From Myxococcus stipitatus (GTDB lineage Bacteria > Myxococcota > Myxococcia > Myxococcales > Myxococcaceae), in assembly GCF_037414475.1 (NCBI RefSeq), contig NZ_CP147913.1, positions 3,348,001 through 3,412,000 of the forward strand: a stretch of DNA of 64,000 nucleotides. Direction: 5' to 3'. The notes below the pieces were generated by a model. The model had not been told where the DNA came from. It saw only the letters and a program-made list of their open reading frames with translations, and did not search any database. The stretch's first letter is position 1. Each line of letters opens with the position of its first letter. Shown here piece by piece: positions 43,957 through 53,062 of this stretch. A program made the position numbers and the translations under genes.

Positions 43957-45063
43957 TCAGGACACGCGGCGCGAGAGGTTGACGATGAGGGCATCCAACA
44001 GGTCCCTCACGCCGTTGGGGTTGGGCAGCGACTGGAGCGCGCGGCGCGCGGCGCGAGTGCTCCGCTCCACCATCCGCTCACACGCCGCGCGCCCTCCGAA
44101 CTGCTCCACCAATTTCCGCGCCCGCGCGAGCGCCTCCGCGTCCTTGCGCGACTCGGGCAGCGACCACAGCGCCTCCAATTCCGCGCGCCCGCTCGGCGTC
44201 GCCCGGGCCAGGGCCGCGAGCACCGGGAAGGTGCGCTTGCCCTGCGTGAAGTCTCCATCCGCGGCCTTGCCCGCGACACGCGTGTCTCCGAAGAGCCCCA
44301 TCACGTCGTCCTGGAGCTGGTACGCCAACCCCACGTGGCGGCCCACGCGCTCCAGCCCGTCGAGCAGCTCCGGGCTTCCGCTTCCCAACATCGCCCCGCA
44401 CACCAGCGGCGCGCAGAAGCCGTAGCGCGCCGTCTTGAGATAGGCCACGCGCAGCACCTGGAAGAGCGACACCTCCGACAACGGCGCGTGCCCCAGCGCC
44501 AGGTCCAGGTATTGCCCCGCCGCCGTGTGCCGGCACACCGCCAGGTAATGGCGCACCACCTTCGCCACCCCCGGCAGCCCCGACTCGAGCATCGCCTCCA
44601 GCGAACGCGCGAAGAGGTGGTCCCCCATCACCACCGCCAGGTCCTCGCCCATCCGGCCCGGGGCCAGCACGTGGTGCAGCGCCACCCCGCCCCGCCGCAG
44701 CGCCGCGCGGTCCGCCACGTCGTCGTGGATGAGCAGGAAGGTGTGCAAGAGCTCCATCCCCGCGGCGAAGCGCCACAGCTCGGAGGGAACCACCGGCGTG
44801 CCCCGCGCCAGGCAATGCCCCGCCATCACCAACAGGGGCCTCACCCGCTTCGCCGGACGCAGCGCGAAGGCCTTCGCCTCCTCCATCGCCCGCGTCCAAC
44901 GCGCGTCGATGCCCGCCTCATCCGGCAGCTCGAACAGCTCCCCCAGCGACGCCTCCACCTGCGCGTGGATGAGCGACAGCCACGCCCGCTCCAGGGGGAC
45001 CTCTGCTGGGGACGACAACACCTCGGGTCGCCGAAGGGCCACGGGTGATTCCTCCAGTTTCAC
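43957..45063 (-). CDS. crtE: Geranylgeranyl diphosphate synthase
   Basis: 368 residues from GTG 45063. Polyprenyl-synthase motifs are the first Asp-rich HDDVADRAALRRGG and the second QLQDDVMGLFGD. It makes the C20 precursor for phytoene. ATG 45099 would add 12 residues, but it lies between the -35 and -10 elements of the inferred promoter. GTG is preceded by GGAAGGA at a good distance, so I chose it. First gene of the 11-gene carotenoid operon. Confidence 0.93.
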   Translation of the reverse strand: MKLEESPVALRRPEVLSSPAEVPLERAWLSLIHAQVEASLGELFELPDEAGIDARWTRAMEEAKAFALRPAKRVRPLLVMAGHCLARGTPVVPSELWRFAAGMELLHTFLLIHDDVADRAALRRGGVALHHVLAPGRMGEDLAVVMGDHLFARSLEAMLESGLPGVAKVVRHYLAVCRHTAAGQYLDLALGHAPLSEVSLFQVLRVAYLKTARYGFCAPLVCGAMLGSGSPELLDGLERVGRHVGLAYQLQDDVMGLFGDTRVAGKAADGDFTQGKRTFPVLAALARATPSGRAELEALWSLPESRKDAEALARARKLVEQFGGRAACERMVERSTRAARRALQSLPNPNGVRDLLDALIVNLSRRVS

Positions 45064-45080
45064 AGCTGTCCTTCCTTCCA

Positions 45081-45135
45081 GACGTAGCGTTGCGCCCATG
45101 GCCTGTCAAGGTTACGTCTAATGTTTGTATAAACC
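45081..45135 (-). promoter_or_regulatory. carB-operon promoter and CarA/CarH-type operator
   Basis: On the minus strand TTGACA (45104-45109) and TACGTC (45081-45086) are separated by 17 bases, a good vegetative-sigma pair. Immediately upstream, 45110-45135 is an interrupted palindrome with GGTT/AACC ends and an inner GTTTGTATAAAC (45123-45134, GTTT/AAAC arms). Location just beyond the -35 matches the CarA operator of M. xanthus as I remember it. Repression by CarA/CarH binding here and relief by light is the expected control. Confidence 0.7.
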
Positions 45136-45158
45136 TTGTCCACTGGGGGTCACCTTCA

Positions 45159-45722
45159 ATGAAGCTGTGGAGCACAGGCACGCTGGCTGCGGTCCTGCTC
45201 ACGCGGGCCGCTCTCGCATCCAATTCACCGGACGCCCCACCCGATGCCGCGTTACGAACTTCCAAGGGGGACCCGGTCCGGCTGTCCCGCTGGCGGGGCA
45301 AACCGGTCATCTTGTTCTACGAGGACAGGGACTCCACCTCGCTCAACGCGGGACTGAAAGAGGACCTCTTCGCGCGGGGGCGTGAGCGCAACCTGCTGGG
45401 CTCCGCGTGGGTGGTGGCCGTGGCCAATCTGAAGGCGTTCGATTTCTTTCCCGCCCGGCAGATTGCCCTCTCCTATGTGCGGGATGAAGAAAAGAAGGTG
45501 GGGGTGCCCATCCTCGTGGACTTGGACGGAACGATGGGCGCGGCCCCATGGTCCCTGCCCATGAAGACATCCAATGTGCTGCTGCTGGATGCACAGGGCG
45601 CGGTGGTCTACCGGCACTCGGGGAGGATGAAGCCCGAGGAGCAGGGGGTGTTCTTCACGAAGCTCAGCCAGTTGGTGGGTGTGGACCTGACGACACCCGC
45701 GGGCTCGGGGGCCTCGCCATGA
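45159..45722 (+). CDS. Exported thioredoxin-fold-like protein without cysteines
   Basis: 187 residues with a signal peptide (about 1-20). The segment DPVRLSRWRGKPVILFYEDR follows the redoxin pattern (strand, then the active-site loop), and VGVPILVDLDGTMG with NVLLLDAQGAVVYRHSGR completes a thioredoxin-like fold (YtfJ-like). There is no Cys anywhere in the protein, so it cannot be a thiol oxidoreductase. ATG 45159 is 95 bases from the divergent crtE start, so the carotenoid operator lies in its promoter region. It overlaps the next gene (ATGA). Confidence 0.75.
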   Translation: MKLWSTGTLAAVLLTRAALASNSPDAPPDAALRTSKGDPVRLSRWRGKPVILFYEDRDSTSLNAGLKEDLFARGRERNLLGSAWVVAVANLKAFDFFPARQIALSYVRDEEKKVGVPILVDLDGTMGAAPWSLPMKTSNVLLLDAQGAVVYRHSGRMKPEEQGVFFTKLSQLVGVDLTTPAGSGASP

Positions 45723-46624
45723 AGGTGGCCGTGACAGGGGCCACGGGCTTTCTGGGCGTGGGAGTTGTCCAGGGTTTGTTGAGCCGGGGCCATCAGGTCC
45801 ACGTGCTGGCGCGGGACGTGCCCAAGGCCCTGGAGAAGCTGCCCCCAGGCGTGACGGGGGCCCCCTACGACACGCGGACCCCCGTGTCTCCGGAGGCGCT
45901 GGCCGGCGCGGAGGCGGTGCTCCACCTTGCGGGTGAGCCCGTGGCGCAGCGGTGGAACCACGACGCGAAGCAGCGCATCCACGACAGCCGGGTGCGGGGC
46001 ACGCGGATGCTGGTGGAGGCGGTGAAGGCGGCGGGCACGGTGAAGCGCTTCGTGTCCGCGTCCGCCATCGGCTACTACGGGGGCGCTCGCGAGGCGGAGC
46101 CGCTGACGGAGGAGAGTTCGCCCGGAGACGACTTCCTCGCCCGGGTGTGCATGGCGTGGGAGGCGGAGGCGTGGCGGGCGCGCGAGGCGAACCTCACCAC
46201 CGCGGTGGTGCGAATGGGCGTGGTGCTGCACCCCCAGGGCGGCGCGCTGCACAAGATGTTGCCGCCCTTCCGCATCGGCGCGGGGGGGCCCGTGGGCAAC
46301 GGCCGGCAGTACGTGAGCTGGATTCATCGCGAGGACGCGCAGGCGCTCCTGTGCTTCGTGCTGGAGAACACCTCGCGGGAAGGCCCCTTCAACGCCACGG
46401 CGCCGGAGCCCGTCACCAACGCCGCCTTCGCGCACGCGCTGGGCCATGCCCTGGGGCGGCCGTCGCTGATTCACGTCCCCGCGTTCGTGGTGAAGGCGGC
46501 CATGGGGGAGATGGCGAAGGTCGTCCTGGAAGGTCAGCGGGTGCTGCCCTCGCGTGCCCAGGAGGCGGGCTTCACCTTCCGCTTTCCAGAAGTGGAGGGA
46601 GCGCTGAGGCACCTGCTGGCGTAG
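45719..46624 (+). CDS. TIGR01777-family NAD-dependent epimerase/SDR (YfcH-like)
   Basis: 301 residues. The N-terminal Rossmann motif is VAVTGATGFLGVGVV. VLHLAGEPVAQRWNHDAKQR and SASAIGYYGGAR are the signatures of the TIGR01777/SDR39U1 group; the latter gives Ser and Tyr of the active site. The closing residues LPSRAQEAGFTFRFPEVEGA are also typical. Substrate is not established for the family. Its start overlaps the redoxin-like gene stop, so the two form an operon. Confidence 0.9.
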   Translation: MKVAVTGATGFLGVGVVQGLLSRGHQVHVLARDVPKALEKLPPGVTGAPYDTRTPVSPEALAGAEAVLHLAGEPVAQRWNHDAKQRIHDSRVRGTRMLVEAVKAAGTVKRFVSASAIGYYGGAREAEPLTEESSPGDDFLARVCMAWEAEAWRAREANLTTAVVRMGVVLHPQGGALHKMLPPFRIGAGGPVGNGRQYVSWIHREDAQALLCFVLENTSREGPFNATAPEPVTNAAFAHALGHALGRPSLIHVPAFVVKAAMGEMAKVVLEGQRVLPSRAQEAGFTFRFPEVEGALRHLLA

Positions 46625-46634
46625 GTTGACGGGC

Positions 46635-47699
46635 ATGGACGCCAGGGAACTGGAAGTTCGCGCACGCGCCGAGGGGACGCCCGTCATCACGGGAGACACA
46701 GCCACCTTCGTGTGGAGGGGCCGAGGGCCCGTGTTCCTCCAGGGAGACTTCCAGGACTGGAGGGGCGAGCCGCTCGCCCTGGAGCGCGTGGCGCCGGGGC
46801 TGTGGATTCGCTCGCTGGCGCTGCCTCGCGATGCCTATGTCGAGTACGCGCTGTTCGACGCACGCGGCCAGCGGCTGCGCGACGACTTCAACCCCCACGT
46901 CTCCGACAACGGCTTCGGCGATGTGAACCACACGTTCTACATGCCGGAGGGCGGCCCCTCGCTGCCTTCACGCAGGCCCCGGGGCGCGCCGCGAGGACGT
47001 GTCACCCAGCACCGCGTGGACATGTCCGACGTGGGCTTGGATGGTCAGCGCACGGTGCACCTGTACGCCCCGCCCACGCGCGAGCCCGTGCCGCTGCTGG
47101 TGGTGTTCGACGGCGAGGACTACCTGCGCCGCGTGCGCCTGCCGGACCTGGTGGACACGCTCGTCGCCGATGGGCGCATGCGCCCGGTGGCCCTCGCGCT
47201 CGTCTCCAACGGAGGCCCGACGCGAGGCGTGGAGTACGCGTGCAGCGAGTACACCGTGGCCCTGCTGCTGTGGAAGGTGCTGCCCCTGGCCCGGGCCCAG
47301 ATGCTCATCGTCGACGAGCGGCATCACCCCGGCGCGCACGCGGTGCTGGGCGCCTCGCTGGGTGGGCTGATGGCCCTCTTCACCGGACTGCGCGCGCCGG
47401 AGGTCTTCGGACGGGTGCTGGCCCAGTCGGGCGCCTTCGTGGTGGAGAACCATGAGTTCGTCGTCTTCGACCTGGCCCGGCACGTGCCACGCCGCCCGCT
47501 GGAGGTGTGGATGAGCTGCGGACGCTTCGAGGTCCTCCTGGAGGGCAACCAACGGCTCGCCCCCCTGCTGAAGTCCTCGGGGCACCGCGTCGAGTACCGG
47601 GAATACAGTGGGGGACACAACTATCCAGCCTGGAGGGATGACGTGGTGCGCGGGCTGGAGTGCCTGTTCCCCCCGAATCCTTCGTCCAAGCGCCGGTAG
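46635..47699 (+). CDS. CBM48-like / esterase-D-type hydrolase
   Basis: 354 residues with two parts. The N-terminal about 110 residues form an E-set/CBM48-like module (GPVFLQGDFQDWRG and VEYALFDARGQRLRDDFNPH). The C-terminal part is an alpha/beta hydrolase of the Fes/esterase-D type with VVFDGEDYLRR and nucleophile motif GASLGG; SGGHNYPAWR carries the probable catalytic His. No signal peptide is visible, so it is probably cytoplasmic. It starts 10 bases after the epimerase stop. A second, exported protein of the same plan lies at 61895-63313. Confidence 0.8.
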   Translation: MDARELEVRARAEGTPVITGDTATFVWRGRGPVFLQGDFQDWRGEPLALERVAPGLWIRSLALPRDAYVEYALFDARGQRLRDDFNPHVSDNGFGDVNHTFYMPEGGPSLPSRRPRGAPRGRVTQHRVDMSDVGLDGQRTVHLYAPPTREPVPLLVVFDGEDYLRRVRLPDLVDTLVADGRMRPVALALVSNGGPTRGVEYACSEYTVALLLWKVLPLARAQMLIVDERHHPGAHAVLGASLGGLMALFTGLRAPEVFGRVLAQSGAFVVENHEFVVFDLARHVPRRPLEVWMSCGRFEVLLEGNQRLAPLLKSSGHRVEYREYSGGHNYPAWRDDVVRGLECLFPPNPSSKRR

Positions 47700-47829
47700 T
47701 TGCTGTGCTTCCGGGCGGGGTGAGCCCATCTTCCAAGGGGAAGCAACTGGCGACGGGGGTGTCCGATAACTTCCTGGAGACGTCCCGGAGCCATGCCCCA
47801 GAGGCTCCCCGTCTTCCTGGAGCGCATGC

Positions 47830-48450
47830 ATGTCGCGCATTGATGGTGGAAACCGCACGTCCTCGCCGAAGGGCTCCTCCACGGAGCGCTCCAGCACGGA
47901 GCGGCCGGACTCCGCCTCCAAGAGCGCCCAGCAAGTCCCGGGAAAGAAGGACCTCCCGACAGCTCGTGCGGTGAGCCCCTTCCAGGGACGCAGCGACTTC
48001 GAGCCGGACCGCCGGACGACGCCCCCGCGAGGCACGCCCAACCTGAGGGGAGCGCTGACGCCTCCGGCCTCGGACGCCCAGGCCATCGCCGGAGCGGACG
48101 CGGAGCTGGAGCTGCTCTCCGAGTTCCCCGACGCCGACGCCCAGGGTGGGCTGGCCTCCGCGATGCTGCACGCCCACGCGGATGAGCCCACCTCGCAGAC
48201 GCGCATCGTCGAGCGGCTGAAGCAGGACGGCCGCCTGGAGTCGCTCTTCGGCGAGGTGTTCCGCGAGGGCAACCCCTACGTGGAGCAGCCGCACCGCGCC
48301 GCCGTCGTGCGTGCGCTCGACACCGCGCTGGCACGCGGCGCCGTGACGAGCGAGGACCTGCGCGCCTTCACCCGCGGCGCCTACGCGCAGGAGTGGCGGC
48401 AGATTGGCTCCGAGCTCTCCGCGCCGGCCGCAAGCCCGCGCAAGCCGTAG
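47830..48450 (+). CDS. Hypothetical protein with disordered N-terminus
   Basis: 206 residues. The first 95 or so are Ser/Thr/Pro/Arg-rich and probably disordered. The rest (about 95-195) is a predicted helical domain (PTSQTRIVERLKQDGRLESL and RAAVVRALDTALARGAVTSE). No family is recognised. It is convergent with the RCC1-repeat gene with 43 bases between. Confidence 0.55.
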   Translation: MSRIDGGNRTSSPKGSSTERSSTERPDSASKSAQQVPGKKDLPTARAVSPFQGRSDFEPDRRTTPPRGTPNLRGALTPPASDAQAIAGADAELELLSEFPDADAQGGLASAMLHAHADEPTSQTRIVERLKQDGRLESLFGEVFREGNPYVEQPHRAAVVRALDTALARGAVTSEDLRAFTRGAYAQEWRQIGSELSAPAASPRKP

Positions 48451-48493
48451 TCACGTCACGGAAGGAGAGCCCGGAGCGTCACGCGCCCCTGCG

Positions 48494-51400
48494 TCAGGGC
48501 AGTGAGACGACGCCCGGCACGGTGCGCTGGCCCGCGATGCCGATGCCCAATGTCCCGTGGACGTTGGTGCCCCAGCTCAGCGCGGTGCCATCCGCGCCAT
48601 GGGCCACGGAGAAGTCACCGCCCGCCAGCACACTCTTCACGCCTTGCAGCCCCTTCACCCGCGCGGGCACCAGCCGGTCGGAGCTGTCTCCCGTGCCCAG
48701 CTGTCCGTGGGAGTTGCGGCCCCAGGCCCAGGTCTCTGTGGCCACGGCGAAGGTGTGAGAGGTCCCAGCGCCCACGGACGTGACCCCCGTCAGTCCCGGC
48801 ACGGGCGCGGGCACCCGCCGCGTCGTCTGCGTGCCATCTCCGAGCTGCCCCTGGCCGTTGTTGCCCCACGTCCAGACGCTCCCATCCTCGCGCAGCGCGA
48901 CGGAGTGATAGCCCCCGGCGCGCACCGCGCTCACCTTGTCCACCTGCACCACCTGGAAGGGCGTCAGCCGGTTGGTGAAGGTCCCCTCTCCCAGCTGTCC
49001 GTGCGCGTTGTTGCCGCTGGCCCAGAGTGTCCCGTCGCCGCGCAGCACCAGCGAGTGGTACTCCCCTCCGGCCACCGCCACCGCGCCATCGAGGCCGAGC
49101 ATGCGCGTGGGCACGGCGCGCGCGTCCATCGTCCCATCCCCGAGCTGGCCGAAGACGTTGTAGCCCCACGTCCACACGGTGCCGTCGTCGCGCACCGCCA
49201 GCGAGTGGTAGCTGCCCGTGGCGATGGCCACCACCTTCTCCAGCCCCACCACCTGGATGGGCAGCGTGCGCCGCTCGTTGGAGCCATCGCCGAGCTGACC
49301 GAAGGTGTTGTCGCCCCAGGCCCACACGGTGCCATCCGAGCGCAGCGCCAGCGTGTGCCGCGCGGCCGGAGCCACGGCCACCATCGACGCAAGGCTCGAC
49401 ACCGTGACGGGCGTGGCCCGGCTCTCCGTCGTGCCGTCACCGAGCTGACCGTCGGCATTGCTTCCCCACGTCTGCACGGTGCCGTCCGCGAGCAGCGCCA
49501 CCGCATGCTGATGCCACGCGCTCACGGAGGCCACGGGCACGAGCACCTTCGAGCTCGGCAGCTTCACGCCCACGGGCTCCAGGCTCGGCCCCGACTCCGC
49601 GTCACCCAGCTGGCCGAACTCGTGACTGCCCCAGGAGAGCACACGCTCGTCCGACAGGAGCGCCAGGGAGTGCTGCTCCCCCGACGACGTCTCCACCGCG
49701 TTGGCGAGCCCCTCCACGCGCACCGGACGGAAGCGCCAGAAGTGGGTCCCATCGCCCACCTGTCCGAAGGCATTGGCGCCCCAGCCCCACACCGTCCCGT
49801 CATGGCGCACCGCCACCACGTGATGCGCGCCCGCGGACACCGCCTTCACGTCCCAGAAGTCCTGCACGGGCTTGGGCGTGCTCCGCGCCACGTTGGTGCC
49901 GTCCCCGAGCTGCCCGCTGTCATTCGCGCCCCAACCCCACACGCTCCCATCCGGGAGCACCGCCAGCGAGTAGGCCTGTCCGACGCTCACGCTCGTGGCG
50001 GTCAGTCCCGTCACACGAAGCGGCGACGCGCTGGAGGTGGTGGTGCCATCTCCCAACTGGCCGCGCTGATTCGCGCCCCAGGCCCACACCGCGCCGTCCT
50101 GGCCCACCACCAGCGCGTGGGACTCGCCCATCACCCCCGAGGCGATACCGGACAAGCCCTTCACCTCCATGGGCGTGGCGCGGTCTCCCAGCGTGCCGTC
50201 GCCGAGCTGGCCACTGCCGTTCGCGCCCCACGTCCACACCGTGCCGTCGGCGCGCAGCGCCATCGAGGAGTCTCCTCCCGCGAGCACGGCCAACACGCCC
50301 CACAGGCCCTCCACCTTCGCGGGGAACACGCGCGATGTGACGGAGCCATCGCCCAACTGGCCCCGTTGATTCGCACCCCAGGACCACACCGTTCCATCAC
50401 ACGCGAGCATCAACGAGTGCTGCCGGCCCGCCGACGCGGCGCGGGCACACGGCAGGTTGCGCGCGAGCACGGGCGACGCGCGATGGGTCGTCGTGCCATC
50501 CCCGAGCTGACCGGCGGTGTTCTGTCCCCACGCGAGCACGGTGCCGTCGGTGCGCACGAGCAACGAGTGGGCTCGCCCGGCGGAGAGCCTGCGCCCCTGC
50601 CCCAGTCCTCGCACCTGCACCGGCAGCGCGCTCCAGCCCACCGCGCCCAGGCCCAGCTGACCGAAGCGGTTGTAACCCCACGCCAGCAGCGCGCCATCCT
50701 CGCGCACGGCGAGCACATGCAGGTAGCTGGCGCCCAGGAGCTTGATGCGGGAGAGGCCGGGCACCACGCCCGCGATGACCCGAGGCGCGACACCTCCATC
50801 CCCGAACTGTCCATACGCGTTGCCGCCCCAGGCGCGCAGCGTTCCATCCTGGGTCAGGGCCATGGAGTGGTACAGCCCGCCGACGACGGAGGTCACCCCC
50901 GTCAGGCCGTAGACCTGCACGGCGCGGAACCGGTCGGACCACGAGCCGTCGCCAATCTGCCCTTCCCCGTTGTCGCCCCAGGCCCACACGGTGCCGTCCT
51001 CGCGCACGGCCAGGCCATGCGCCGCGCCCGCGGCCAGCTTCACCACCCGCGACAGCCCCACCACCTGCACCGGCGACACTCGCTGGACTCCCGTGCCATC
51101 CCCGAGCTGTCCCTCGAAGCCATCCCCCCAGGCCCACACGGTTCCATCGGAGCGCAGCGCCAGCGAGAAGTAGGTGCCTGCGGCCACGGACACCACGCCC
51201 GACAGACCCGGCACCTGCACGGGCGCGCGGCGGTCGGTGGTGGTGCCATCCCCCAACTGCCCCACGCCGTTGTAACCCCATGTCCACACCGTGCCGTCGG
51301 TGCGCAGCGCCACCATGTGGCTGCCTCCCGCGGCCAGCGCCTTCACGCTGCTCAGCCCCGTGACGGGCGCGGGCATCGAACGGTCCTTCGTCGTGCCGTC

Positions 51401-52855
51401 GCCCAGCTGCCCCTGCGCGTTGCGCCCCCAGCCCCACACCGTTCCATCCGAGCGCAGCGCGAACGAGTGATGCCCCGACGCGGCCACCCAGAGCACGCTG
51501 GAGAGATTCGGCACCCGGACGGGCAGGTGACGCTCGGTGGGCGTGCCGTCACCCAGCTGCCCGTAGTTGTTTCGCCCCCAGCTCCACACCGAGCCATCGG
51601 ACAGCGCGGCCAGCGAATGGAAGCTGCCCGACGCGACCGCGCTCACTCCCGACAGACGCGTGACGACCTCGGGCGAGAGCAGCCGCTCGGAGCTGCCGTG
51701 GCCCAGCTGTCCCGTAGCGCCGTTGCCCCACGTCCAGAGGGTGCCGTCGGCGCGCAGCGCCACCGCGTGCTGCGTCCCCGCGGCCAGCGCCGTCACCGCG
51801 CCCAGTCCCTGCACGCGCACGGGGAGCGGGCTGTCGGTGGTGGTGCCATCCCCCAATTGCCCTTGCGCGTTGAGCCCCCAGGCCAGCACGCCGCCGTCGT
51901 CGAGCAACACCAGCGAGCCCGCGTCCTGCGCGGCCACGGCCTTCGCGCGAGTGACAGTCGAGACCTGCACCGGCGTGGGGCGGTCCGTCCACGTCCCGTC
52001 CCCCATCTGCCCGGAGGCATTGCTGCCCCACGCCCACACCGTCCCGTCCGAGCGCAGCGCGAGCGCGTGATAGAGGCCCGCCGTCACGGCGGAGATGCCC
52101 TGGAGCTGGGACACCTGCGTGGGCGCCAGGCGCTGCGCGTAGGTCCCATCCCCCAATTGTCCGGAGCCATTCGCGCCCCAGGCCCACACCGTGCCGTCGG
52201 AGCGCACGGCCAGCGAGAAGTCGAAGCCCGCGGCGAGCGCCACCACGTTCGTCAGCCCCACCACCTGCGCGGGTGAAGGCCCCGGTTGCGTGTGGCCACG
52301 GCCCAGCTGGCCATAGAAGTTGCTGCCCCACGCCCACACCGTTCCATCGGCGCGCAGCACCAGCGAGTGGAACTCTCCCGCCGTCACGGCGACCACGTCG
52401 GCGAGCCCCTGCACCTGCTTGGGCGTGGGACGGTCGACGTTGGTGCCATCTCCCACCTGGCCCGCGTTGTTGCCTCCCCACGTCCACACCGTCCCGTCGG
52501 AGCGCAGCGCGAGCGAGTGCGCATCCCCCGCGGCGACACTCGTGACGTCCGTCAGCCCTGGCACCTGCCGGGCAATGACACGCTGGAACGACACACTTCC
52601 GATGCCGAGCTGTCCTGAGCCGTTGCCACCCCAGGCCCACACGGTGCCGGTCGGCGTGACGTAGAGCGAGTGCTGCGAGCCCGCGGCGACCTTCGACAAT
52701 GCGGGCGCGAGGGATTGTGAGCGTGTGGCAAGGGAGGCCTGTGAGGGAGCCGGCTCAGCGGGGCTCGAGGTGCCTCCGCACCCCATGACGAGCCAGACGC
52801 TCAGCACCCATACCTGTGCGAAGCCCGGCCTCGCCATCACGTTGTCCATCCGCAT
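48494..52855 (-). CDS. Giant RCC1-repeat lipoprotein (28 repeats)
   Basis: 1453 residues. A signal peptide ends in the lipobox VMGC. The mature protein is made almost entirely of RCC1-type repeats with the core pattern W-G-x-N-x-x-G-Q-L-G-D-G-T, each about 50 residues. I count 28, which would fold as four seven-bladed propellers. ATG 52855 gives MRMDNVMARPGFAQV and the signal. Surface attachment in the outer membrane is likely; function is probably binding. The repeats make the DNA strongly self-similar. The 207-base divergent gap to the phosphoesterase gene must hold its promoter. Confidence 0.9.
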   Translation of the reverse strand: MRMDNVMARPGFAQVWVLSVWLVMGCGGTSSPAEPAPSQASLATRSQSLAPALSKVAAGSQHSLYVTPTGTVWAWGGNGSGQLGIGSVSFQRVIARQVPGLTDVTSVAAGDAHSLALRSDGTVWTWGGNNAGQVGDGTNVDRPTPKQVQGLADVVAVTAGEFHSLVLRADGTVWAWGSNFYGQLGRGHTQPGPSPAQVVGLTNVVALAAGFDFSLAVRSDGTVWAWGANGSGQLGDGTYAQRLAPTQVSQLQGISAVTAGLYHALALRSDGTVWAWGSNASGQMGDGTWTDRPTPVQVSTVTRAKAVAAQDAGSLVLLDDGGVLAWGLNAQGQLGDGTTTDSPLPVRVQGLGAVTALAAGTQHAVALRADGTLWTWGNGATGQLGHGSSERLLSPEVVTRLSGVSAVASGSFHSLAALSDGSVWSWGRNNYGQLGDGTPTERHLPVRVPNLSSVLWVAASGHHSFALRSDGTVWGWGRNAQGQLGDGTTKDRSMPAPVTGLSSVKALAAGGSHMVALRTDGTVWTWGYNGVGQLGDGTTTDRRAPVQVPGLSGVVSVAAGTYFSLALRSDGTVWAWGDGFEGQLGDGTGVQRVSPVQVVGLSRVVKLAAGAAHGLAVREDGTVWAWGDNGEGQIGDGSWSDRFRAVQVYGLTGVTSVVGGLYHSMALTQDGTLRAWGGNAYGQFGDGGVAPRVIAGVVPGLSRIKLLGASYLHVLAVREDGALLAWGYNRFGQLGLGAVGWSALPVQVRGLGQGRRLSAGRAHSLLVRTDGTVLAWGQNTAGQLGDGTTTHRASPVLARNLPCARAASAGRQHSLMLACDGTVWSWGANQRGQLGDGSVTSRVFPAKVEGLWGVLAVLAGGDSSMALRADGTVWTWGANGSGQLGDGTLGDRATPMEVKGLSGIASGVMGESHALVVGQDGAVWAWGANQRGQLGDGTTTSSASPLRVTGLTATSVSVGQAYSLAVLPDGSVWGWGANDSGQLGDGTNVARSTPKPVQDFWDVKAVSAGAHHVVAVRHDGTVWGWGANAFGQVGDGTHFWRFRPVRVEGLANAVETSSGEQHSLALLSDERVLSWGSHEFGQLGDAESGPSLEPVGVKLPSSKVLVPVASVSAWHQHAVALLADGTVQTWGSNADGQLGDGTTESRATPVTVSSLASMVAVAPAARHTLALRSDGTVWAWGDNTFGQLGDGSNERRTLPIQVVGLEKVVAIATGSYHSLAVRDDGTVWTWGYNVFGQLGDGTMDARAVPTRMLGLDGAVAVAGGEYHSLVLRGDGTLWASGNNAHGQLGEGTFTNRLTPFQVVQVDKVSAVRAGGYHSVALREDGSVWTWGNNGQGQLGDGTQTTRRVPAPVPGLTGVTSVGAGTSHTFAVATETWAWGRNSHGQLGTGDSSDRLVPARVKGLQGVKSVLAGGDFSVAHGADGTALSWGTNVHGTLGIGIAGQRTVPGVVSLP

Positions 52856-53062
52856 CACATGCCTCCAGCGCGAGAAAGCGGCCGTCCATACTCGTCTCCT
52901 TGGCGAATGAGAAGCGTGGGAGCGAGGGGCGCCGCTCGAGTGGCCGCCGCATGAGGTGGACCCCGCCACGTGCATGCGAGTCACGGGGATGAGGGGGTGA
53001 TTCACGTTTCTTCACGCGGAATGCGTTGCGGCACGGCGCGAGTCGGTGAGGATGAGGAGGAC

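Noticed and set aside
45045-45158. Longer N-terminus for the redoxin-like protein
   Set aside because: It would place the start inside crtE and across the operator; ATG 45159 gives a clean signal peptide.
48557-52276. 1239-residue open frame on the plus strand
   Set aside because: Antisense shadow of the RCC1 repeats; the repeat pattern in it merely mirrors the real gene.
48494-52855. Regular DNA repeats that could suggest a CRISPR array
   Set aside because: Units are about 150 bases, in frame and encode RCC1 repeats; there are no short identical repeats with unique spacers and no cas genes.
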